From Methylophilaceae bacterium (GTDB lineage: Bacteria > Pseudomonadota > Gammaproteobacteria > Burkholderiales > Methylophilaceae): 64,000 nucleotides of DNA. The stretch spans positions 50,308 to 114,307 of the forward strand of contig JAIYBT010000022.1 in NCBI GenBank assembly GCA_027488395.1. The letters are read 5' to 3'. Position numbers and translations under genes: made by a program. Shown in pieces: positions 8,995 through 19,800 of this stretch (position 1 is the stretch's first letter; every line of letters starts with the position of its first letter). The notes under the pieces were generated by a model. That model was not told the origin of the DNA. It saw only the letters and a program-made list of their open reading frames with translations, and made no database searches.

Positions 8995-10452
8995 TTAGAA
9001 GTTGTATTGCAGCTGCACTCGCAAGGCATCGGCAGAAAAGTTTTCATAATCAGCACGGTTTGGGAATACAGATGTTTGCGGACCAGAAACTAAGTTTGTA
9101 CGCTTCATTCTGTGATAGTAAGCGACCAATTCAACTTCCGGCGCAATTTGCCATTCCGCACCAATTTCCCAATCATTGACGTTGTTTTGTGCGGCATTTG
9201 ATTCAGCCTTATTGTAACCATCGAAGTATTGCCACTTGATAAATGGAATCAACACACCGTTGGTATCAAAAAAGTGGAAGTTATCAATTTTGTACATTGC
9301 TTGCAAATAACCACCGTTCAGACTCTTTTTCTCAATCGTTCCGTTTGTACCTTTGTTGACATCTAAACCAGGTGTATTACCCCATGTCCATTCACCCTGT
9401 AAACCAAACGGTTGTGGGTACATCATAAAGCTGACAGCAACGCGCTCATCTTTAATACCGTTTCTGTCGCTATTAGCAATTGTTGGTGCAGCTGCTGTGG
9501 TTGAGACGACACCAGTGGTAGGGTTTCTTCTTCTGTAAGTGCTCGTTGTGACAGGAACATAATCACCTGTATAAGCTTGAATACCTGCTTCGTAAATTTG
9601 TCCACTTTCCGTTTTCCATGGATGTGTGTAACGAGCAACCATATGATAATTGTCATTACGCTCACGGTTGTTTGCGCCCTGACCATTATAAAAACCAAAG
9701 CCAAACTGGCCGTAATCACCTGAGTGTTTCAAACCAGCCTTTGAAATTTCCTTGAACAAGGCTTGTGTCTCTAAAGGCGTGTAGTAGTAAAAAACACCCA
9801 AGTCACGCTCATCTTTTAATGCACTATTGAGCGCATCGGCACGGTCTAGGGACAGGCGGTTTTGAGATGACTGCAAGTTTTCAAAACCATAAGGTACTTT
9901 TGATTGCCCTACACGGATACGGTGTACATTGTCTTTTGTTAACTTTAAGTCACCGTAAGCATCACGTAACTGTGCGAAATTACCTGCACCGGCGTTAGAC
10001 GCTGAAGTACCGCCTACAGAGCTAGCAAAATCGGGTTGAATGTAGTAATACAAACGCTCACCAACATCACCAAACAAAATAATACGTGCTCGACGAATCA
10101 AAAAGTTTTTGTCTTGATCGCCATTGGATTGATCATCACCCACAGAACGGTCTGAATATAAATTGATACCATCATCGCCGCCAAGCATTGTGGTATTACG
10201 TGCTTGCAAGTAACCACGAATGTTTAGAGCACCACCCACTTTTTCTGTGCTAAATTTCTTTTCTTTTTTCTGTTGCACCTCAACTTCTTCACTACGACCA
10301 CGCATTAATAATGCGCCTTCTTCTTCAGTTAAGATGCCTTTAGTAATTAACGCTTGGACTAAATCGTTAGTTGAATCCGCTAATACTGGCGTGGTGGCGA
10401 TGACACTTCCAGCCAAGGCTGCCATGACCATGCGACTTAATTTGAAATTCAT
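8995..10452 (-). CDS. OprO/OprP-family outer-membrane porin
   Basis: The 485-residue precursor has a signal peptide ending TTPVLA and an N-terminal helical segment (DLVQALITKGILTEEEGALL) characteristic of phosphate-selective-type porins. A barrel follows with FLIRRARIILFGDVGERLYY and the FDTNGVLIPFIKWQYFDG strand region. It ends in phenylalanine (VQLQYNF), the usual outer-membrane assembly signal. The ion preference (phosphate, pyrophosphate, other) cannot be read. GGAGACAAA precedes the ATG. It has its own terminator and so is separate from the sulfate operon. Confidence 0.88.
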   Translation of the reverse strand: MNFKLSRMVMAALAGSVIATTPVLADSTNDLVQALITKGILTEEEGALLMRGRSEEVEVQQKKEKKFSTEKVGGALNIRGYLQARNTTMLGGDDGINLYSDRSVGDDQSNGDQDKNFLIRRARIILFGDVGERLYYYIQPDFASSVGGTSASNAGAGNFAQLRDAYGDLKLTKDNVHRIRVGQSKVPYGFENLQSSQNRLSLDRADALNSALKDERDLGVFYYYTPLETQALFKEISKAGLKHSGDYGQFGFGFYNGQGANNRERNDNYHMVARYTHPWKTESGQIYEAGIQAYTGDYVPVTTSTYRRRNPTTGVVSTTAAAPTIANSDRNGIKDERVAVSFMMYPQPFGLQGEWTWGNTPGLDVNKGTNGTIEKKSLNGGYLQAMYKIDNFHFFDTNGVLIPFIKWQYFDGYNKAESNAAQNNVNDWEIGAEWQIAPEVELVAYYHRMKRTNLVSGPQTSVFPNRADYENFSADALRVQLQYNF

Positions 10453-10562
10453 TTTGTCTCCCTGTTAGACGTTGTCCCAAAAAACAGGGTGAATTATGGT
10501 GAGCCAATATGACAGTTTAATGACAAATAACCACAAAGATAAACTTGTTGCAAATAAGCAAC

Positions 10563-10591
10563 AAAAAAGCCACCTATCGGTGGCTTTTTTT
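10563..10591 (-). terminator. Terminator of lysS
   Basis: A 12-bp stem with a 4-nt loop: AAAAAAGCCACC (10563-10574) pairs with GGTGGCTTTTTT (10579-10590). It lies 22 bp beyond the lysS stop on the minus strand and could also act on the plus strand. Confidence 0.9.
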
Positions 10592-10612
10592 AATTTAAGT
10601 CTTTGATTTTTA

Positions 10613-12154
10613 TTAAGATTGCTCGGCTCGCATGTGCGGGAACAAAATGACATCACGAATACTAGGACTATCTGTAATCAACATGACTAAGCGATCGATG
10701 CCTATGCCACAGCCGCCTGTGGGGGGCATGCCATATTCAAGCGCACGAATAAAATCCGCATCGTAAAACATGGCTTCTTGGTCACCGGCCTCTTTGGCTT
10801 TCATTTGCGCATGAAAACGCGCTGCTTGATCTTCAGCATCGTTTAACTCGCTAAAGCCGTTGGCCATTTCACGGCCGGTGATAAACAACTCAAACCGCTC
10901 GGTAATGTCAGGGTGTTGATCAGAAGCACGCGCCAACGGGGATACCTCGACTGGATAATCAATAATATAGGTTGGTTGCCATAACTGGCTCTCGGCGGTT
11001 TCTTCAAACAATGCCAATTGCAATGCACCCAAGCCTGCATGGTCAAAAGGTTTAACCCCAAACTTAAGCAGTTCACTACGGATAAACGCAGCATCGTTTA
11101 ACTGCGCAAGTGTGTAATGCGATGCGTATTTCTGAATTGCGCCAACGATGGTTAAACGTTCAAAAGGTTGGCTTAGATCGACCGTTTGCCCTGCGTAACT
11201 CAACACCGCTGTACCACGTGCAGCAATGGCGGCTGCACGGATACATTGCTCAGTAAAGTCCATCAACCAATGGTAGTCGGTATACGCCGCATAAAACTCC
11301 ATCATGGTAAATTCTGGGTTATGGCGAACGCTTAAGCCTTCGTTTCTAAAATTACGATTAATTTCAAATACGCGTTCAAAGCCACCCACAATCAACCGCT
11401 TTAAATAAAGCTCGGGGGCAATGCGCATGAACATTTGCATATCTAATGCATTGTGATGGGTCACAAACGGTTTGGCAGAAGCTCCCCCAGGGATGGGATG
11501 CAACATGGGGGTTTCCACTTCTAGAAACGCATGCTGATTCATAAATTGACGAATGGCCGCCACCACTTGTGAACGCGCTATAAACGTTGCACGGGTTTCT
11601 TCGGAGGTAATTAAATCCACATAACGTTGACGGTATTTGATTTCTTGGTCTTGCAAGCCATGAAATTTCTCCGGCAAGGGGCGCAGTGATTTTGTCAGTA
11701 AACGCAGTTCGGTGACATGTACAGACAACTCGCCTGTACGGGTTTTAAATAAACGGCCACGCGCGCCTACAATATCCCCCATGTCCCAATGCTTAAATTG
11801 CTCATACAGGGGTTCACCAATTTCATCGCGGGCAATGTAGAGTTGAATACGGCCGCTGCCATCTTGAATCGTAGCGAAACTGGCTTTGCCCATCACCCGT
11901 TTGAGCATCATGCGCCCCGCCACCACCACTGGAATTTCCTGTGGGTCTAATGTTTCTTTGTCCGCTTCTGCATGGGTTGCTTGCAGACTGGCGGCTTTAT
12001 GTTCTGGTTTAAAATCGTTGGGAAAGACAGCGTGCTGATTAACCTGCGCCTGCGACCGTAATTCACGCAGTTTTTCGCGACGCTCGGCGATCACATGGTT
12101 GTCATCGACGGCAATCTCTGGCGCTGTTTGATGATGGGGGACTTGTGCTGTCAT
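10613..12154 (-). CDS. lysS: Lysyl-tRNA synthetase, class II
   Basis: It charges tRNA-Lys with lysine. The 513-residue length suits bacterial LysS. An N-terminal OB-fold anticodon-binding domain lies at about residues 75-190 ([20 protein letters not shown]). The class II core follows, with motif 2 around [20 protein letters not shown] and motif 3 [15 protein letters not shown] near the C-terminus. The N-terminus has about 50 extra polar residues before the OB fold. It lies 43 bp downstream of the sensor kinase and may be co-transcribed with it. Confidence 0.97.
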   Translation of the reverse strand: MTAQVPHHQTAPEIAVDDNHVIAERREKLRELRSQAQVNQHAVFPNDFKPEHKAASLQATHAEADKETLDPQEIPVVVAGRMMLKRVMGKASFATIQDGSGRIQLYIARDEIGEPLYEQFKHWDMGDIVGARGRLFKTRTGELSVHVTELRLLTKSLRPLPEKFHGLQDQEIKYRQRYVDLITSEETRATFIARSQVVAAIRQFMNQHAFLEVETPMLHPIPGGASAKPFVTHHNALDMQMFMRIAPELYLKRLIVGGFERVFEINRNFRNEGLSVRHNPEFTMMEFYAAYTDYHWLMDFTEQCIRAAAIAARGTAVLSYAGQTVDLSQPFERLTIVGAIQKYASHYTLAQLNDAAFIRSELLKFGVKPFDHAGLGALQLALFEETAESQLWQPTYIIDYPVEVSPLARASDQHPDITERFELFITGREMANGFSELNDAEDQAARFHAQMKAKEAGDQEAMFYDADFIRALEYGMPPTGGCGIGIDRLVMLITDSPSIRDVILFPHMRAEQS

Positions 12155-12197
12155 GACTCAAGACTTTGACGGTTGAAAGCCGCATATTTTAGCACTG

Positions 12198-13406
12198 TTA
12201 AGCTGGAATTTCCTCTGCCAACTTCATAATCAATGGGGGAGTCGATGGCTCAAGCGGAAATTGCATTTTCACCATAAAACCAGTCGGATTCAGGTTAATC
12301 GCGCTGACTTCGCCCCCATGTGCTTCAACAATATGCTTTGTCATCGCAAGCCCAATGCCATGACCTTCAATTTGTGTGGTGCCACGTCCACGCACAAAGG
12401 GTTTAAAAATTTGCTCTAGCTCCTCAGCGGCCACGCCGCCACCTTCATCAATTACTTCTAAGATCACAGTATCCGCACGATCATTAAGGGCTAACTGGAC
12501 AGTGACGATGCCGTCTACAGGGCCATATTTCACCGCATTACGAATCACATTTTCAATCGCACGGTGCAGTAACTCCATTTGCGCGGAAAACATGAGGCTT
12601 TTGCCTGGCATTTTTAACACGATATTGGCTTCTAACTTTTCATAACGTACATCGCTAATGATGCTACGCAATAGCCCATTGATATCCACATCGACTTTGG
12701 TCAGCTTTTGCATGCCAGACTCAAGCCTAAAAATCTCCAGCAATTCGGCAATCATTTTTTCCATACGCAAGGCCTCGAGTTCCACCCGCTGTAAAAAGGA
12801 TTCCATTTTTTTTGGATTTTGCATGACCAAGCCAATCGCCATTTGAATCCGAGCTAAGGGTGATCGTAATTCGTGCGATACATGATGCAACATATTGGAT
12901 TGACTTTTAATCATGTTGTTGAGGCGCGTCGCCATGAAATCAAAAGCTTCCCCCAAATCGGAAAACTCATCATGGCTGGCCCCAATCATTGGACTCACGC
13001 GTGCTTGCAAGTCACCTTCGGCAGCCCGTCTGAGATGCTCTAACAACAATTTAATTGGATGCGAAATGGCCCAAGCCAATACGCTTGAAAATACCAAGCA
13101 AGAGACAATACAAAAAATTAAGGCCGAGGTAGGAAAATGAATGAGCAAATCAACGTAATTCAGTTCTTGCGGCGCCAATACGTTCGGTGCTTCAGGGGAC
13201 AGACTGGGTAATGAGGATTGACTTGATTGAAATAACTGCGTGCTAGTGATTTTGTTCAGATAAGAAAAGGTGGGTTGGGTTTGGCGAATTTCCCACTGCA
13301 CAATGTTGCCCACCGTAATCACGGTTGAAATGAGCGCCAAAAAAAAAGCGGCAAACAATTTCCAAAACAGGCGACCCATCGGGTCCCTGGATCTTTCTTT
13401 CATCAT
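12198..13406 (-). CDS. Sensor histidine kinase (CpxA-like)
   Basis: The 402-residue inner-membrane kinase has two transmembrane segments (about residues 15-35 and 92-114) flanking a short periplasmic domain. It continues with a HAMP linker, a HisKA domain with His178 in HVSHELRSP, and an ATPase domain with N-box IRNAVKYG, G1 DEGGG and G2 GHGIGLAM. Its start overlaps the response regulator stop by four bases, so the two are a cognate pair. The HAMP and kinase core resemble CpxA, but the periplasmic sensor is too short and divergent to assign a signal. An ATG one codon downstream is an equally good start. Confidence 0.92.
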   Translation of the reverse strand: MMKERSRDPMGRLFWKLFAAFFLALISTVITVGNIVQWEIRQTQPTFSYLNKITSTQLFQSSQSSLPSLSPEAPNVLAPQELNYVDLLIHFPTSALIFCIVSCLVFSSVLAWAISHPIKLLLEHLRRAAEGDLQARVSPMIGASHDEFSDLGEAFDFMATRLNNMIKSQSNMLHHVSHELRSPLARIQMAIGLVMQNPKKMESFLQRVELEALRMEKMIAELLEIFRLESGMQKLTKVDVDINGLLRSIISDVRYEKLEANIVLKMPGKSLMFSAQMELLHRAIENVIRNAVKYGPVDGIVTVQLALNDRADTVILEVIDEGGGVAAEELEQIFKPFVRGRGTTQIEGHGIGLAMTKHIVEAHGGEVSAINLNPTGFMVKMQFPLEPSTPPLIMKLAEEIPA

Positions 13407-14083
13407 TCTCGAATCAGCTGATAACCCACCCTGTAGATGGTTTGGATTAAATTCAGTCCGCCTGAAGCATCCGCAATTTTTTGACGGATACTACTTAAAT
13501 GCACGTCAATACTTCTGTCATACTTTACTAATGGTCGACCGAGCGCTTTCATAGAGAGGTCTTCCTTGCTGACGATTGCGCCTGCTTGCTTTGCCAACAC
13601 TTCCACTAAACTAAATTCGGTACTGGTAAACACAATCGGCTGATCGATCCAAAACACCTTGCGACGCTCGCTCGATACAATTAATTTACCTACCACAATA
13701 TCGTTACTATTAGTGACGTCGCTGGTATGACGGCGCAAAATGGCACGTATGCGTGCAACTAACTCGCGTGGCAAACAAGGTTTTTGTACAAAATCATCTG
13801 CGCCAGATTCTAAGCCAGTGATACGGCCTTCGTCGTCATCTTTAGCGGTGAGGATAAGAATAGGAATATCTGAATGTAAACGGATATTTTTGAGGGTTTG
13901 CATGCCATCTTGACCTGGCATCATCACATCCAACACCACCATATCAAATTTACCTGCGAGTACATATTGTTCGCCAGTGATACCGTCATGTGCCAGACTG
14001 ACTGAAAAGCCTTCTTGCACTAAAAACTCTTTGAGCATATTGGCCAGCTCAACATCGTCGTCAATCAATAGTAGTTTACTCAT
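13403..14083 (-). CDS. OmpR-family response regulator
   Basis: The 226-residue regulator has a receiver domain at about residues 1-115. The acidic pocket is DDD at 8-10, the phospho-acceptor Asp52 is in VVLDVMMPG, and the conserved Lys is in FVQKPCLP. A winged-helix DNA-binding domain spans about 130-224 (FTSTEFSLVEVLAKQAG, YDRSIDVHLSSIRQKI, IQTIYRVGYQL). It is the first gene of the operon with the kinase. The family resembles CpxR/RstA; target genes are unknown. Confidence 0.93.
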   Translation of the reverse strand: MSKLLLIDDDVELANMLKEFLVQEGFSVSLAHDGITGEQYVLAGKFDMVVLDVMMPGQDGMQTLKNIRLHSDIPILILTAKDDDEGRITGLESGADDFVQKPCLPRELVARIRAILRRHTSDVTNSNDIVVGKLIVSSERRKVFWIDQPIVFTSTEFSLVEVLAKQAGAIVSKEDLSMKALGRPLVKYDRSIDVHLSSIRQKIADASGGLNLIQTIYRVGYQLIRE

Positions 14084-14251
14084 GCTTTTACCTTTGCTTT
14101 TGGCGATTGATGCAGCATCTTATCTAACAACTAAACTGTTTAACAAGCGTTAAGAGGATAATTTTACTTAGCTTGATCAAGTGTTAGATTATGTTTTTTA
14201 AAATACCACAATATTGGGTTATTTTGGGGTAAAAATTATATTTCTTTTACA

Positions 14252-14827
14252 CTATACAGCACTAAACGCTTCACACAGTTGGCTGAGCAACTGACCAAAC
14301 AATGGCAACACTTCTTTTGCGTCATGCGGTGTGTCATCCTCGGTGGTCGCGATCATAAAACTGATGGTCACTTTATCTAAATTCTCACGGTAGGCTTGCC
14401 AATGTTCGGCATCCGCCTCGGCAATTAATTTAAATTTATGAAAGCCTGATTCAATAATTTCAGCCAGCGTTTCATCGGGAATGCCTGCAAATAGCGTTTT
14501 TGCAATGGAAATTTGTGCACCCGTGTAATCCGCCTCATGATCCTCTTGTGCCAATGGCATGCTTAAAAATGCATACACCAACATCGCAAAAGCTTGGTAT
14601 ACCCCGAGCATGTCAAAATCAGTATTGAGTTCTTCCGCTGGATGACGGCCTGCGGACTGAATAGCGCGAAATGTGACATAACTGGCAAGATAATGCATCG
14701 AAGGTTCAACCGCCAACCCATCAAAGTCAATGCCAGGTTCAATATGTGGTTTTGCCCCATCTTGTAAAGTCTCGGCTAAACACAATTGATGACATAATTT
14801 TAGCCGTTGGCTGTAACGCAATTCCAT
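14252..14827 (-). CDS. Hypothetical protein, possibly alpha-helical
   Basis: I do not recognise this 191-residue protein. It has no signal peptide or clear transmembrane segment. It is acidic and mostly helical in appearance, with cysteines at positions 12 and 16 (LCHQLCLAE) and a His/Asp-containing middle (EDHEADYTGAQISIAK). It ends 168 bp upstream of the response regulator and begins 14 bp after the ABC-F gene stop, so it may share that gene's transcript. Amino-acid composition fits a real gene. Confidence 0.7.
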   Translation of the reverse strand: MELRYSQRLKLCHQLCLAETLQDGAKPHIEPGIDFDGLAVEPSMHYLASYVTFRAIQSAGRHPAEELNTDFDMLGVYQAFAMLVYAFLSMPLAQEDHEADYTGAQISIAKTLFAGIPDETLAEIIESGFHKFKLIAEADAEHWQAYRENLDKVTISFMIATTEDDTPHDAKEVLPLFGQLLSQLCEAFSAV

Positions 14828-14841
14828 TCAATATCCTTTAA

Positions 14842-16743
14842 TCATTCCAGCTCTGGTAGAGCCTCTAACTGCATTTGTAAATGTAGCCATTCGGCCTCGA
14901 AGGCTTCTAGCTGTTTGTGTAGATCCGCTTGCTTAATCAACAACGCTTGCAAATCGGTCTTGTCTGCTTGGACGTACACTGCACCATCAGCCAAAGTAAG
15001 CTCAACTTCGGCCTTGGCTTGACTTAATATCGCCATCTGTTGTTCCACTTGCGACAATGTTTTTATCAGCGGCCGCCGCGCTAACATGCGCGCTTGTCGC
15101 TCGGCTTTTTGTTGTTGATAGCTGTTGGCTTTGCCCGATACCGCAGGTTTCTCAACTGCTTGGGTGCTGACGGCATTGAGCAAGGTCTGCTTGTAATCGT
15201 CAAGATCGCCCTCAAACACTTGAGCAATGCCGTCTGCGACCAACACAAAGCGTTCACAACAAGTGCTTAACAAGGTGCGGTCGTGCGATACCATGACCAA
15301 GCCTCCCTCGTACGCCTGCAACGCCATCGATAAAGCGTGTCGCATATCTAAATCGAGATGGTTAGTTGGTTCATCAAGCAAAATTAAATTAGGCTTTTGC
15401 CAAATCAACATGGCTAAGGCCAAACGCGACTTTTCACCGCCAGAAAACGGACCGCAAGGGCTACGTGCCATTTCACCCCTAAAATCAAAGCCGCCTAAAA
15501 AATCCAGCAACTCCTGTTCACGCGCAGTTGGATCACATTTTTGCAAATGCACGATTGGAGAGTCTTCCGCAATCAACTGTTCAAGTTGGTGTTGCGCAAA
15601 ATAACCAATACGCAAATCTTTGCCCTCCACCCGTTCGCCATCCAGCAAGGTGGCCGATTGCGCGAGGGCTTTGATTAAGGTGGATTTACCTGCGCCGTTT
15701 TTACCAAGTAAGCCAATACGTTCGCCAGGCCGAATCGCCAAATGGGCCAGTTTCACAAGCGGTTTCTGCGCGTAGCCCAACGCCACCCGGTTTAACACTA
15801 ACAAAGGATCAGGGGCCGAACCCGGCGGACGAAAGCCAAAACTAAACGGCGAATCTATATGTGCAGCACTGATCAACTCCATGCGTTCCAGCGCCTTGAT
15901 ACGGCTTTGCGCTTGCTTGGCTTTGGTCGCTTTTGCCCGAAAACGGTCAATATAGGCCTGCAAATGGGCCATTTGTTGCTGTTGTTTAAGAAAGCTTGAT
16001 TGTTGTAAGGCCAGTTTTTCGGCTCGTTGCCGTTCAAAATCGCTATATCCGCCGCGGTACAGCGTCAGCGTTTGCTGCTCAATATGCAAAATATGGTTGA
16101 CAGTATTGTCGAGAAACTCACGATCATGTGAGATCAACAGCAAGGTGCCACGATATGCACTCAGCCAGCCTTCTAACCAAATCACCGCCTCAATATCGAG
16201 GTGATTGGTTGGCTCATCCAACAATAACAAATCCGAGCGACACATCAACGCGCGCGCCAAGTTTAAGCGCATGCGCCAGCCACCAGAAAAATCTTTCACA
16301 GGCCGCGATAAATCCGCTTGGCTAAACCCCAAGCCTGCTAACAAGGTGCTCGCTCGCGCCTCTGCACTGTAGCCATCAATCTCCGCCAGCCGTTGATGCC
16401 ATTCTGCCAATTGCAACTGGGCTTGCGCATCACCCGCCGACGCACGTGCACAATCTTGTTGTAGCGTACGTAACTCCTGATCGCCATCCAGTGTGTAATC
16501 TAAGGCAGATTGCGCCAATGCGGGGGTTTCTTGGGCCACATGCGCCATGACCCAGTCATGCGGCATGTGAAGCTCGCCTGCGTCGGCTAATAACTGCCCT
16601 TGCAACAGCGCGAATAAACTCGATTTACCCGTGCCATTGGCGCCCGTCAGGCCAACCCGATGTCCAGGGTGCAATTGAAAGTTAGCTAGCGACACCAGCG
16701 TTTTACCTGCACGAGAAAAAGTCAGTTGCTTACACTGAATCAC
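14842..16743 (-). CDS. ABC-F family ATPase (YheS-like)
   Basis: This soluble protein has two ABC ATPase domains and no membrane part, the ABC-F layout that acts on ribosomes. Walker A motifs are GLTGANGTGKSS (about residues 32-43) and GLLGKNGAGKST (about 340). Signature motifs are FSGGWRMRL and FSGGEKSRL, and both Walker B motifs read LLLDEPTNHLD-like. The linker is rich in Arg/Lys (RFRAKATKAKQAQSR). The C-terminal 100 residues are a coiled-coil-like extension, as in YheS or Uup; the length of 633 favours YheS. The apparent start is GTG at 16743. Confidence 0.92.
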   Translation of the reverse strand: MIQCKQLTFSRAGKTLVSLANFQLHPGHRVGLTGANGTGKSSLFALLQGQLLADAGELHMPHDWVMAHVAQETPALAQSALDYTLDGDQELRTLQQDCARASAGDAQAQLQLAEWHQRLAEIDGYSAEARASTLLAGLGFSQADLSRPVKDFSGGWRMRLNLARALMCRSDLLLLDEPTNHLDIEAVIWLEGWLSAYRGTLLLISHDREFLDNTVNHILHIEQQTLTLYRGGYSDFERQRAEKLALQQSSFLKQQQQMAHLQAYIDRFRAKATKAKQAQSRIKALERMELISAAHIDSPFSFGFRPPGSAPDPLLVLNRVALGYAQKPLVKLAHLAIRPGERIGLLGKNGAGKSTLIKALAQSATLLDGERVEGKDLRIGYFAQHQLEQLIAEDSPIVHLQKCDPTAREQELLDFLGGFDFRGEMARSPCGPFSGGEKSRLALAMLIWQKPNLILLDEPTNHLDLDMRHALSMALQAYEGGLVMVSHDRTLLSTCCERFVLVADGIAQVFEGDLDDYKQTLLNAVSTQAVEKPAVSGKANSYQQQKAERQARMLARRPLIKTLSQVEQQMAILSQAKAEVELTLADGAVYVQADKTDLQALLIKQADLHKQLEAFEAEWLHLQMQLEALPELE

Positions 16744-16869
16744 GCTGTTCCACTTTCATATCTATCATTTAGCTCTCAACCAGCTATTTTAAACGATTCA
16801 CCTTACATCGACAGCAATAATTAAAGCCTTGATTGAATCAAGCATGCACGGGTTTTTCGAGTAAAATGT

Positions 16870-19800
16870 ATGTTTAGTCTCGCGTTACCTCATCCTATCG
16901 CCATGCCCATGCAAACAATGAAACGTTGGTTAATCACCCTACTGGCTGTGATGCTCATCGTTGTTGTGGTTGTATTCGGCGTGTTGCAGTTTTATGTGTT
17001 TCCACATATCAATCAATATAAAGATCACATTGCTAAACAGCTGAGTATTTCGTTGCAACAACCGGTCAGCATCCGCCACATAGGCGTTGGCTGGCATGCG
17101 CTCACCCCAGCCATTACCTTGGGCGATGTCACTTTATATGACAGTGCAGGACGACCCGCACTGAATCTCACGCAAGTGAATACCCGTTTATCTTGGACCA
17201 GTGTTGTGCTGTTGTCGCCCACCTTGGTCAGTTTAAGTATCGACCATCCCAACTTGGTGGTGCGTCGCAATCGCGAAGGTGAACTGTTTTTAGCTGGGAT
17301 TTCGATGGCAGACCAAGGCAATCCTGCCTTTGCTAATTGGTTGCTGTCTCAACGTCGCATTGCGGTGTCACACGCCACCGTGACCTGGATTGATGAGGCA
17401 AGACAAGCCCCTCCGCTACTACTCAATGACCTCAATCTAGAGTTATTAACCCCCGTCTGGCAACGGCTCTTAGGGCGTCATAGCCTTCATATTGACAGTC
17501 TTGTCTCCAACGGCACACGCCAGCGGATTGCCGTCGATGCGGTATTGGTCGGGCGTGATGTTGCCAAACCGATGGATTGGCATGGTGAAGTGACGATTAA
17601 GTTACCCAATACGCAACTTGCCGCATGGCAACCTTGGCTTGATTTACCGATTCATCTATACCAAGGCCAAGGCAACCTCCAAGCCAATGTGGCGTTTGAT
17701 GCGATGGCCTTGCAACACTTGTCTGCCAACGTCCACTTGCAACAAGTGGCACTCTCGCCCAACGCCACAGGGCAACACTTTTTAGCACCGCTGATTCAAG
17801 GCGAACTGCACTGGCAACGCGAAAAAACTGCCATGCGCTTACAGTTGAAACATTTTTCTGCGCAGATCCACCCTGGCATTGCGGTGGAAGATGCCAACGG
17901 CGAATTGTCGTGGCATGGTCAACAGCATGCGGGTCAACTCAACTTCAAAAAAATCAGCTTGAGTCAAACGCCTGCGCTGGCAGATTGGTTACCAGCACAG
18001 CATGCTTGGATCGAGCCACTGCAACAAATGGCGCCACAAGGCATTGCACAACAAGTCAAAACCGCTTGGAAATATCAAGATAACCGCTGGCAAGATTACC
18101 ACCTACAAGCCGATGTCTCGCATGTGCAATCACGCGCGTTTGGCAAAATACCTGGCTTAGACAATTGGTCTGGTCAACTGCATGTAAAACCCCTGCAAGG
18201 CAGTTTGATACTCGATACGCAAAAAGCCAGCATTGATACTGCAGGGTTGTTACGTGCCCCGATTCCAATCGATCGATTAGAAGGCACCATCCGCTGGGAA
18301 GATAACGGGCAAAAAGTACTGATCAGCACTAAAAATTTATCGCTTGAGAACCCACACTTAGCGCTCAGGCTCAATGCCGAATACCAATTAGACGCAGAGG
18401 GCGGCGACTTTTTGCAACTCAATAGTCAGTTGTTAAGAGCCGATGTGCAATTTGCACGCCATTACTACCCCAATATCATGGGGCAAGACACCCTGCACTG
18501 GCTGGATACCTCGTTATTAGGCGGTCAACTGCATCATGGGGAAGTGGTGATCAAAGGCCGTCTTAAAGATTTTCCATTTGTGAATCAGCAACAACAACCA
18601 GATCCCGCATTGGGCTTGTTCCGTGTGACGGCCCATTTACAAAAAGCCAGTTTGGATTATGGCCTAGGTTGGCCGCACATTACCAATATGGATGCCGCCC
18701 TAAAGTTTGAAGGCAATCGCATGGATATTGAGGTCAAAGACGGTCTTACCGTCGGGCAACGCATTGTCAAAGCCCATATTGATATTCCGCACTTAGACGC
18801 TGAATGGCCCATCTTAAATATTCAATCGACCATAAAAAGTAACATTGAACAGGGCATACAATTTATAAACACCAGTCCAATTAAAGCGTTAGCGCAGGGC
18901 TTTACCGAGCATCTGAAAGGGTCCGGCGAAGCCTTGCTCGCTTTGCAACTGCAAATCCCGCTGTTAAATGTCGACGCCACCACGGTACAAGGCGATTACG
19001 CGATTAAAAACGGTAGTTTGCTGGCAGATACCAATTTGGGTCTACCCGGCATGCAGCAAATCAATGGGCACCTGAAGTTCAACGAAACAACCCTGCAAGC
19101 GCAAAACTTACAACTGCAGATGTTTGATAACCCCGCCCAACTGAGCCTTAGTACGCGCAGTGACAAAACAGTGGTGATTCAAGGCAGTGGTCGCATGACG
19201 CATACCGCACTCAAAAAATTAGATAGCAACATACTGACCCGTGGACTAAATGGCACCACCGATTGGAAAGCCAGCCTATTGATTCAAGCCGCAATGGTGA
19301 GACTGGATATTCGATCACAATTGGTGGGTATGGCGGTGAATTTACCTGCACCGCTCAATAAACCTGCAGATGTGCCGACCGAGTTACATATCCGTTTGCG
19401 ACAAGATAATCCGCAGCAAGATAAATTAGCCGTGCATTATGGCGATTGGATACATGCCAATCTGGTTCGAGAGCGTCTTGGTGCAATTAGCAATATCAGT
19501 GCAGGCGAGATCTCTATCAACGTACCGCCAAAAACACCGACCGAGGGTGTGAATGTACATGCCGATTTTGCCAAGCTCGATTTAGATGCGTGGTTAGACT
19601 ATCTGAAACAGCAAAGCACAACAGACAGCGCCTCTAGCACCACCGCTTTGTTACCAGCGACCTACAATATCGAGGTGGCCGCCAATCAGTTGCATGTATT
19701 TGACCGCGACTTACAGCAAGTCAAACTGCTATTAAACCCTAGCCCAAACCGCTTGCACATGCGGATTCAGAGCCCCGCTTTAAGTGGCGAGGCCGATTGG